In this document: piece by piece, positions 8,726 through 14,124 of the stretch
Position numbering within the stretch: position 1 is the stretch's first letter
Layout of the letters: every line of letters starts with the position of its first letter
Assembly (NCBI GenBank): GCA_023230535.1
Contig: JALNXC010000006.1
Location: 1 to 15,308 of the forward strand
Source of the DNA: Alkaliphilus sp.
GTDB taxonomy: Bacteria; Bacillota; Clostridia; Peptostreptococcales; Natronincolaceae
Direction: 5' to 3'
DNA: 15,308 nucleotides
Notes under the pieces: model-generated
Databases searched by the model: none
The model's input: only the letters and a program-made list of their open reading frames with translations
Told to the model about the DNA's origin: nothing
Made by a program: the position numbers and the translations under genes

Positions 8726-10693
8726 ATGATTGGTAAGATATTGAGTAATAGATATGAAATTGTTGAAAAAATAGGCGGAGGAGGGATGGCCTTAGTATAT
8801 AAGGCTAAATGTCGACTGTTAAATCGTCATGTTGCAATTAAAATACTGAGACAGGAATTTGTCAACGATAAGGATCTATTAGATAAATTCAGAAAAGAAT
8901 CCCAAGCCGCGGCCAGTTTGTCCCATCCCAATATAGTTAATATATATGATGTTGGGGAGGAAGACAATATTTACTATATCGTTATGGAATATGTGGAGGG
9001 TAAGACCTTAAAACAATTGATCAGAGAAAAAGGGAAATTCTCTGCGGATGAAACATTAGAATTTGCAAGGCAAGTTGCCCTGGCGCTAAAACATGCTCAT
9101 TCTAATCATATTGTTCACCGGGATATTAAACCTCATAATATTTTAATAACGGAAGACGGGAGGGCTAAGGTTACAGACTTCGGAATCGCTTTGGCAGCTA
9201 CATCATCTACTATTATTAATACCGGGAGCATAATCGGCTCCGTTCATTATTTTGCTCCGGAACAGGCCAGGGGAGGCTATACCGATGAAAAATCGGATCT
9301 GTATTCCCTGGGCATCGTCATGTACGAAATGATTACCGGCCGATTGCCGTTTGACGGTGATGCTCCGGTTACGGTTGCATTAAAACATATTCAGGAGAGG
9401 CCGGAACCGCCTTCTAAGTATAATCCCTCTATTTCAAAGGATTTAGAGGCCATAATTATAAAGTTGATTCAGAAAGAGCAATCGGCAAGATATGCTAATG
9501 CTGAGGACTTAATAGAAGATTTGTACAAGGTAAAGAGCAATATTGGATTGGGCAATATAGATAATACTTTGGAAATAGAAGATTCTCCGACACAGGTTAT
9601 TCCATCCGTCACAGTCGATGAGATAAATGAATTGATCGACAGTGATGATGATTCGAATGTAGAAAATAAACCTTCAAAAGGAAACAAAAAGCGTAAGTTT
9701 TTAATAGGCTCTGCTGTCGCTGCTGCCTTGATAGCTGCTCTATTATTTACATTTGCGATTCTTCATCTGGCTAATTTTTTTAAGGTAGAGGATGTGGAAG
9801 TACCAAAATTTGTAGGTCTCAGTATTCAAGAGGCCGAGGAAAAGGCGGAAGAAAAAGGGCTCAGGTTAAATGTGAGTTCGGTAAATGATGATACCATACC
9901 GAAGGATGAAATAATTAAACAGGATATTGCGGAAGGGATGGTAGTGAGGAAGAATACCGTAGTTAAGGTGACAGTCAGCAAAGGCAGTAAGTTGGTCATT
10001 GTTCCGCATTTAATTTACGAAAACGTTATGGATGCCATAGAACTATTGAGCAGGAATGGCTTGGAACCGGGAACAGTCGATGAGGACTTCAGCGAATTAT
10101 CTGTGGGTACTATTATCAGTCAGGATCCGAAGGGCGGGGATGAAGTACCGCAGGGTACCAAGGTTGATTATGTAGTCAGTAAGGGATTAAAGCCCGAAAC
10201 CGTGTCCATGCCGGTATTGGTGGGAAAAACCGTAGAGGAGGCCAGAGACATAATTGCACGGAATAAATTAGAGGTAGGGAGTACTACGGAAAAGTATAGT
10301 GATATATATGTAAGAGGATATGTTATTGAGCAGAGCATTCCTGAAAATAAAGAAGTCAATATAGGGTCTGTTGTCAATTTAGTTGTCAGTAAGGGCAGTG
10401 ATTCACCGGAACAAATGGAGGAACCGGATGAAAATGGAGACGAAGATGAACAGACCGGCCAATCCGAGATGACGACACAATCGATCATAATCGACTTAAG
10501 CGATTATAGTGGTGTCGTTGATATTGCAATAGAACAGGTAGATGACGACAAAACTAAGAGGGTATACAATAAAAAGCATGATATAGAAGAAGAGGGTAAT
10601 GATGTAAAGATATATCTAACCGAGTCGGGACGTCATGGATATAAAATATATGTCAACAAGAAATTGTTAGAAACAAGGGTAATAGATTTTTAG
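8726..10693 (+). CDS. prkC: PASTA-domain Ser/Thr kinase PrkC
   Basis: PrkC is a membrane receptor kinase that senses peptidoglycan fragments or lipid II and phosphorylates cytoplasmic proteins. The kinase domain (about 10-270) has the glycine loop GGGGMALVY (17-25), K39, HRDIKPHN (131-138), DFG (151-153) and APE (177-179), with a Ser/Thr-rich activation loop (159-173). A linker includes SPTQVIP (287-293). The transmembrane helix spans about 326-348. Three extracellular PASTA repeats follow (about 357-421, 424-488, 493-558), each ending in VSKG. After an acidic linker (559-584) there is an extra domain of about 70 residues (585-655) with alternating beta-like pattern that I cannot name. The start at 8726 uses AGCAGGTGA at the end of prpC, so the two are probably translationally coupled. 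Confidence 0.97.
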   Translation: MIGKILSNRYEIVEKIGGGGMALVYKAKCRLLNRHVAIKILRQEFVNDKDLLDKFRKESQAAASLSHPNIVNIYDVGEEDNIYYIVMEYVEGKTLKQLIREKGKFSADETLEFARQVALALKHAHSNHIVHRDIKPHNILITEDGRAKVTDFGIALAATSSTIINTGSIIGSVHYFAPEQARGGYTDEKSDLYSLGIVMYEMITGRLPFDGDAPVTVALKHIQERPEPPSKYNPSISKDLEAIIIKLIQKEQSARYANAEDLIEDLYKVKSNIGLGNIDNTLEIEDSPTQVIPSVTVDEINELIDSDDDSNVENKPSKGNKKRKFLIGSAVAAALIAALLFTFAILHLANFFKVEDVEVPKFVGLSIQEAEEKAEEKGLRLNVSSVNDDTIPKDEIIKQDIAEGMVVRKNTVVKVTVSKGSKLVIVPHLIYENVMDAIELLSRNGLEPGTVDEDFSELSVGTIISQDPKGGDEVPQGTKVDYVVSKGLKPETVSMPVLVGKTVEEARDIIARNKLEVGSTTEKYSDIYVRGYVIEQSIPENKEVNIGSVVNLVVSKGSDSPEQMEEPDENGDEDEQTGQSEMTTQSIIIDLSDYSGVVDIAIEQVDDDKTKRVYNKKHDIEEEGNDVKIYLTESGRHGYKIYVNKKLLETRVIDF

Positions 10694-10704
10694 GGAGGAA
10701 TTTA

Positions 10705-11583
10705 ATGTATAGGGGCAGGTTGATAAAGGGGATTGGCGGTTTTTACTATGTTGATGTAGAGGACGAAATAGTTGAATGTAAACCCAGGGGACTTTTTAGA
10801 AAAAAGAAAATCGTTCCCGTAATTGGGGATTATGTTAAAATAGATGTTATAGATAATGAAAATAGAAAAGGTGTCATTGAAGAAATAGAAGCTCGACAAA
10901 ATGAATTGACCAGGCCTTCTGTTTCCAATGTTGACCAGGTTGTGGTTGTGTTTGCCGTTACCCGGCCCGATCCCTGTTTTTCTCTTTTAGATAGGTTTTT
11001 GGTCCTGGCGGAAAGCCAAAGATTAAAAATAGTTATATGTTTCAACAAGGTTGATTTATTAAATGAAAGCGGGTATAGGGAAATAGTTGATATATATACC
11101 GCAGTCGGTTATAAAGTGATATTAACCAGCAGCATACTGGGTGAAGGTATAAGGGATTTAGGCAAAGAGCTCAAAAATAAGACCACAGTATTTGCCGGGC
11201 CCTCCGGTGTTGGAAAATCTACCTTATTAAACTGTATTTGCCCAAGCTTACAATTAGAAACAAAAGATGTGAGTTTGAAAACCGGAAGGGGGAAACATTC
11301 TACAAGACATGTAGAACTTATAAAGATCGGAAAAGATAGTTGGGTTGCGGATACTCCGGGTTTCAGTTCCTTAGCCATTGATTTTATAGATGAAGAAAAT
11401 TTGTATTATTATTTTCCGGAATTTATGCTCTATGGAGATACATGTAGATTTAATTCCTGTAAACATATAAATGAACCCGGTTGTAGTATCAAAGAAGCCA
11501 TAAAACTGGGGAAAATTTCGCAACAGAGATATAGCAGTTATATTCAACTGATTGATGAGATTAAAAAGAGTAGGAGGTATTAA
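10705..11583 (+). CDS. rsgA: Ribosome small subunit GTPase RsgA (CpgA/YloQ)
   Basis: RsgA is a circularly permuted GTPase that acts in late maturation of the 30S subunit. An N-terminal OB fold (about 1-70) is followed by GTPase motifs in permuted order: G4 NKVD (114-117), then the P-loop GPSGVGKST (165-173), then G3 DTPG (216-219). The C-terminal zinc finger is C247-x4-C252-x-H254-x5-C260. The length of 292 is typical. ATG at 10705 follows GGGAGGAA, 11 nt after prkC. In B. subtilis the orthologue CpgA is phosphorylated by PrkC at Thr166. By the position of the TTVFAG segment before the P-loop, T160 or T161 here is the likely counterpart, which is my inference. The last codons overlap the ribosome binding site of rpe. 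Confidence 0.98.
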   Translation: MYRGRLIKGIGGFYYVDVEDEIVECKPRGLFRKKKIVPVIGDYVKIDVIDNENRKGVIEEIEARQNELTRPSVSNVDQVVVVFAVTRPDPCFSLLDRFLVLAESQRLKIVICFNKVDLLNESGYREIVDIYTAVGYKVILTSSILGEGIRDLGKELKNKTTVFAGPSGVGKSTLLNCICPSLQLETKDVSLKTGRGKHSTRHVELIKIGKDSWVADTPGFSSLAIDFIDEENLYYYFPEFMLYGDTCRFNSCKHINEPGCSIKEAIKLGKISQQRYSSYIQLIDEIKKSRRY

Positions 11584-11587
11584 AATA

Positions 11588-12235
11588 ATGAAATTGGCTC
11601 CGTCAATATTGTCGGCAGATTTTTCTAATTTATTGGAAGATATAAAAATGGTAGAAGAAGCGGGATGTGACATGCTTCACATAGATGTAATGGATGGACA
11701 TTTTGTGCCTAATATTACGATAGGCCCCCTTGTAGTAAAGAGTTTAAAGGGCAAAACCAAACTTCCCCTTGATGTACATTTAATGATAGAAAATCCTGAT
11801 AGATATATTCCGCAGTTTGTAGATGCGGGCGCCCATATTATATCCGTCCATAGCGAAACCTGTCCCCATTTGCACAGAACCATACAATTTATAAAAGATC
11901 ATGATGTAAAAGCAGCTGTTGCATTAAATCCTGCTACACCTCTGAATGTGTTGGAGTATATATTAGAGGATTTAGATATGGTGCTTTTAATGACTGTCAA
12001 TCCCGGGTTTGGAGGACAAAGCTTTATAGAATTTAGCCTGTCTAAGATAAGTGCCTTAAGGAAAATGATAGATGAGAGGGGACTTGATATCGATATTCAA
12101 GTAGATGGGGGTATCAAAATAGACAATGTTAAAAAAATTGTCAGGGCAGGTGCCGATATAATTGTTGCGGGTTCTGCCATATTTAATAGTAAAAATGTTA
12201 AACAGGCAGTGGAACAGTTTAAAGCGAGTGTATAG
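11588..12235 (+). CDS. rpe: Ribulose-phosphate 3-epimerase
   Basis: Rpe interconverts ribulose 5-phosphate and xylulose 5-phosphate in the pentose phosphate pathway. It is a TIM barrel of 215 residues. SILSADF (6-12), HIDVMDGHFVPN (31-42), DVHLMI (62-67), NPGFGGQ (138-144) and QVDGGI (171-176) are family signatures. Metal and catalytic residues are H31, D33, H64 and D173, with D33 and D173 acting as acid and base. ATG at 11588 has TAGGAGGT (11571-11578) upstream. An open extension to 11552 lies inside rsgA and is not supported. It sits 4 nt after rsgA. The rsgA-rpe-thiN order is conserved in Firmicutes without an obvious metabolic reason. Confidence 0.98.
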   Translation: MKLAPSILSADFSNLLEDIKMVEEAGCDMLHIDVMDGHFVPNITIGPLVVKSLKGKTKLPLDVHLMIENPDRYIPQFVDAGAHIISVHSETCPHLHRTIQFIKDHDVKAAVALNPATPLNVLEYILEDLDMVLLMTVNPGFGGQSFIEFSLSKISALRKMIDERGLDIDIQVDGGIKIDNVKKIVRAGADIIVAGSAIFNSKNVKQAVEQFKASV

Positions 12236-12307
12236 ATAGAACAATTTATTATGCAGGCCGGCTTTTATCAGGCAATTACTTGTTATAAATTAGAGGATGA
12301 AAATAAT

Positions 12308-12958
12308 ATGGAAGTGGTAATAGTAGCAAATGGTGAAATTAAAAATATAAATTTTTTAAAATATGTGATTAAAAACAGTGACCATATTATTTGTGCGGAC
12401 GGAGCGGCTAAATATCTGATGGACTTAAATATCTGTCCGGATCTGTTGATAGGTGATCTTGACTCTATCGACAAAAAAACTTTGGAGTGGGCAAAAAAGA
12501 ACAATATCAAAATCCAAAGGTTTCCGGCAAAGAAAGATATGACAGATACGGAATTAGCTGTAGAATCCGCTCTAAAACAAAATCCCAATAAAATAACCAT
12601 TATAGGTGCTATAGGTTCACGTTTGGATCACAGTTTGAGCAATATAATGTTATTATATAAAATACATAGGCTGGGTATTGATGCAGCCGTTATCAATGAG
12701 ATAAATTATATCACCATAGTCGGTGACGTTTTAAAAATGAAATGCCGGATAGGAGAAATTATTTCCATTATACCCATCGGTGGGGATGTAAAAGGGGTCA
12801 CTTTAAAAGGATTGGGATATTCTTTGACCGATCATGATATAAAAATGGGCAGCTCCTTGGGTATAAGCAACAAATCCGTATCGGAGGAAATTATTATATC
12901 GGTTAAAGACGGTATTTTGTTAGTCGTTAAAATTTATTCTTCAGAGCAAATTAAATAA
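12308..12958 (+). CDS. thiN: Thiamine pyrophosphokinase
   Basis: ThiN uses ATP to convert thiamine to thiamine pyrophosphate. The 216-residue protein shows the N-terminal catalytic domain with CADGAAKYL (29-37), GDLDSI (49-54), FPAKKDMTDTELA (72-84) and GAIGSRLDHSLSN (100-112), and a C-terminal beta-sandwich thiamine-binding domain (about 130-216). ATG at 12308 is preferred because AGAGGAT (12292-12298) lies upstream. An in-frame ATG at 12251 has no ribosome binding site and would add residues not found in the family. There is a 72-nt gap after rpe in which I see no convincing promoter and no THI-box. It is the last gene of the rsmB-thiN run. Confidence 0.95.
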   Translation: MEVVIVANGEIKNINFLKYVIKNSDHIICADGAAKYLMDLNICPDLLIGDLDSIDKKTLEWAKKNNIKIQRFPAKKDMTDTELAVESALKQNPNKITIIGAIGSRLDHSLSNIMLLYKIHRLGIDAAVINEINYITIVGDVLKMKCRIGEIISIIPIGGDVKGVTLKGLGYSLTDHDIKMGSSLGISNKSVSEEIIISVKDGILLVVKIYSSEQIK

Positions 12959-12979
12959 AATTGTAACGGGTGTATTTTT

Positions 12980-13013
12980 GTCACAAAAATCTAAATTTTT
13001 TGTGACATTTTTC
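12980..13013 (+). terminator. Intrinsic terminator after thiN
   Basis: GTCACAAAAA (12980-12989) pairs perfectly with TTTTTGTGAC (12997-13006) around a 7-nt loop, and ATTTTT follows. The stem is AT-rich near the loop, so it may be leaky. An overlapping shorter inverted repeat, ATTTTTGT/ACAAAAAT (12974-12990), shares its 5' arm. Confidence 0.65.
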
Positions 13014-13014
13014 G

Positions 13015-13042
13015 TTGTTCAGGAATAGTATAGTAGTATAAT
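13015..13042 (+). promoter_or_regulatory. Candidate promoter of the small membrane gene
   Basis: TTGTTC (13015-13020) and a perfect TATAAT (13037-13042) are 16 nt apart. Start would be near 13049, just before the ribosome binding site. The box directly follows the thiN terminator, which favours an independent transcription unit. I could not fit a sporulation-sigma consensus convincingly. Confidence 0.4.
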
Positions 13043-13064
13043 ATTACATAGGGAAGGTGAAGAT

Positions 13065-13232
13065 ATGTTTAAAAGGAGAAGAAGGCATTCTTCACTAAAA
13101 CTTATCGGGTCAATAATCACATTGATTGGGGTAGTGATGTTTTTATATATTATCCCGCTGCAAATATGGTTTCTTATAATAGCCGGACTATTTATCATGA
13201 TAGGATTGCTGTTATGCAAAATAGATTGTTAA
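13065..13232 (+). CDS. Small 55-residue membrane protein at the spoVM position
   Basis: I do not recognise this gene with certainty. ATG at 13065 follows GGAAGGTGA (13052-13060). The product has a strongly basic start, MFKRRRRHSS, then two hydrophobic stretches (about 13-30 and 34-51) split by PLQIW (31-35), and a short tail KIDC. This predicts a helical hairpin with the positively charged N-terminus in the cytoplasm, not a cleaved signal peptide. It has its own candidate promoter and ends at a bidirectional terminator, so it is probably monocistronic. In B. subtilis the same slot, between thiN and the reversed rpmB, holds spoVM, a 26-residue amphipathic sporulation protein. The sequences do not look alike, so shared position does not prove shared role. 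Confidence 0.75.
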   Translation: MFKRRRRHSSLKLIGSIITLIGVVMFLYIIPLQIWFLIIAGLFIMIGLLLCKIDC

Positions 13233-13237
13233 ATATA

Positions 13238-13268
13238 AAAAGCCGCCATTAATGGAGGCTTTTCTTAT
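13238..13268. terminator. Bidirectional terminator between the small membrane gene and rpmB
   Basis: AAAAGCCGCC (13238-13247) and GGAGGCTTTT (13254-13263) form a 10-bp stem with one mismatch around ATTAAT. T-runs follow on both strands (TTTTCTTAT on plus, TTTTTATAT on minus), so it can stop both converging transcripts. Confidence 0.85.
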
Positions 13269-13274
13269 ATAAAA

Positions 13275-13466
13275 TTATAACGCTCTTTTAACTTTACCGG
13301 AACGTAGGCATCTCGTACATACGTTGATTCTCTTTATAGTGCCGTTTACCACGGCTTTAACTCTTTTTAAGTTAGGCTCCCAAGTTCTTCTACTATGACG
13401 ATTTGAATGACTGATTTTATTACCCGAAACTTTACCCTTTTTACAAATTTCACATACTCTTGCCAT
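13275..13466 (-). CDS. rpmB: 50S ribosomal protein L28 (zinc-binding form)
   Basis: L28 is a small basic protein of the large ribosomal subunit. The 63-residue product starts MARVCEICKKGKVSGNKISH, the classical L28 N-terminus, and continues with NRHSRRTWEPNLKRV. Two CxxC pairs (C5/C8 and C50/C53) mark the zinc-binding C+ version. The start is the ATG at 13466, with AGGGAGGTG (plus-strand 13473-13481) 6 nt before it. The GTG at 13475 in the same frame overlaps that ribosome binding site and is rejected. It is the only minus-strand gene in the window, the same orientation as in B. subtilis. It has its own candidate promoter and the shared terminator, forming a single-gene unit. Confidence 0.98.
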   Translation of the reverse strand: MARVCEICKKGKVSGNKISHSNRHSRRTWEPNLKRVKAVVNGTIKRINVCTRCLRSGKVKRAL

Positions 13467-13511
13467 TACGAACACCTCCCTCTAGCCTGATTCATCCCTT
13501 AAAACATAATA

Positions 13512-13540
13512 ATATTATCATATATAACATATTTATGCAA
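13512..13540 (-). promoter_or_regulatory. Candidate rpmB promoter
   Basis: On the minus strand TTGCAT (plus 13535-13540) is followed after 17 nt by TAATAT (plus 13512-13517). The leader to the rpmB ATG would be about 40 nt. The area is AT-rich, so neighbouring hexamers are possible alternatives. Confidence 0.4.
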
Positions 13541-13573
13541 TATCAATGCTCAAAAATTCAAAAACATATAATA

Positions 13574-13619
13574 TCCCGTAATTATTGAAAATTTCAGTAT
13601 GTTTATGCCGATTGCGGGA
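13574..13619. repeat. Inverted repeat in the rpmB/asp23 divergent region
   Basis: TCCCGTAAT (13574-13582) and ATTGCGGGA (13611-13619) match as 9-bp arms with one G-T pair, separated by 28 nt. A small palindrome, TGAAAaTTTCA, lies in the spacer. No T-run follows on the plus strand, so it is not a plus-strand terminator. It lies upstream of both candidate promoters. Its role is unknown. Confidence 0.5.
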
Positions 13620-13624
13620 CACTA

Positions 13625-13653
13625 TTGAACTATCCCTAATAATCATATACAAT
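13625..13653 (+). promoter_or_regulatory. Candidate promoter of asp23-fakA
   Basis: TTGAAC (13625-13630) and TACAAT (13648-13653) are exactly 17 nt apart. Transcription would start near 13660, giving a leader of about 90 nt before asp23. The -10 box lies at the inner edge of a perfect inverted repeat, suggesting control by a DNA-binding protein. Confidence 0.5.
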
Positions 13654-13680
13654 ATTATATTATATTATATATGATTATTA
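13637..13680. repeat. Perfect 13-bp inverted repeat over the asp23 promoter
   Basis: TAATAATCATATA (13637-13649) and TATATGATTATTA (13668-13680) are exact reverse complements. The arm centres are 31 bp apart, about three helical turns. The 18-nt spacer contains three tandem copies of ATATT (13652-13666). The first arm lies between the -35 and -10 boxes and the second just after the predicted start, so it could be an operator. Chance is a concern given the AT content. Confidence 0.55.
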
Positions 13681-13749
13681 TCAAGAATTATATTTTAATA
13701 ATGTAGGGAATAAATATAGTAGGAAAAAATAAATCGGGGAGGTTTTTTA

Positions 13750-14106
13750 ATGCCAGGTAAATTGATCAATGATCTAGGTACGATTATAATTGATGATAAT
13801 GCTCTGACATCTATTGCAGGTGTTTCAACCATGGAGTGTTATGGAGTGGTAGGCATGGCGGCTAAATCTGCGGCAGGGGGACTTGTAGAACTGCTTAAAA
13901 GAGAACAGTCCGGAAGAGGTGTAAAGGTACATACCGAAGAGAATGAAATAACAATCGATATATTTGTAATTGTGGAGTTCGGCACCCGCATATCTGTAGT
14001 TGCAAATAACATTATAGAAAAAGTGAAATATAATATAGAGCATTTGACAGGGATGAATGTTAAAAAGGTTAATATTAATGTCCAAGGCGTCAGAGTTCAG
14101 AAGTAA
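13750..14106 (+). CDS. yloU: Asp23/Gls24 family envelope stress protein (YloU)
   Basis: This is a 118-residue Asp23-family protein. Members associate with the membrane in some Firmicutes and are tied to envelope stress, and the exact biochemical role is not established. The start MPGKLINDLGTIIIDDNAL, the segment GVSTMECYGVVGMA (24-37) and the C-terminal NINVQGVRVQ (108-117) match the family pattern of alternating short strands and helices. There is no membrane segment. ATG at 13750 follows GGGGAGG (13736-13742) with 7 nt spacing. It lies 18 nt before fakA, the order seen in B. subtilis (yloU-yloV), and the pair very likely forms one operon from the promoter at 13625. Confidence 0.95.
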   Translation: MPGKLINDLGTIIIDDNALTSIAGVSTMECYGVVGMAAKSAAGGLVELLKREQSGRGVKVHTEENEITIDIFVIVEFGTRISVVANNIIEKVKYNIEHLTGMNVKKVNINVQGVRVQK

Positions 14107-14124
14107 TCTAAGGAGGTACTAGTA

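Noticed and set aside
12236..12307. Thiamine-related leader or riboswitch between rpe and thiN
   Set aside because: The gap is only 72 nt, lacks THI-box conserved elements and has no clear promoter; GCCGGC at 12257-12262 is just a short palindrome.
13648..13680. Transposon end or insertion scar at the AT-rich inverted repeat
   Set aside because: No transposase remnant, no flanking target duplication, and the neighbouring gene order is the ancestral Firmicutes order.
13467..13749. Small RNA gene or hidden ORF in the 283-nt divergent region
   Set aside because: No open frame with a ribosome binding site, no terminator hairpin with T-run inside, and no recognisable RNA family; promoters and inverted repeats explain what is visible.
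13825..14085. Minus-strand open frame inside yloU
   Set aside because: Shadow of the Asp23-family gene; the composition is implausible for a protein and there is no ribosome binding site.
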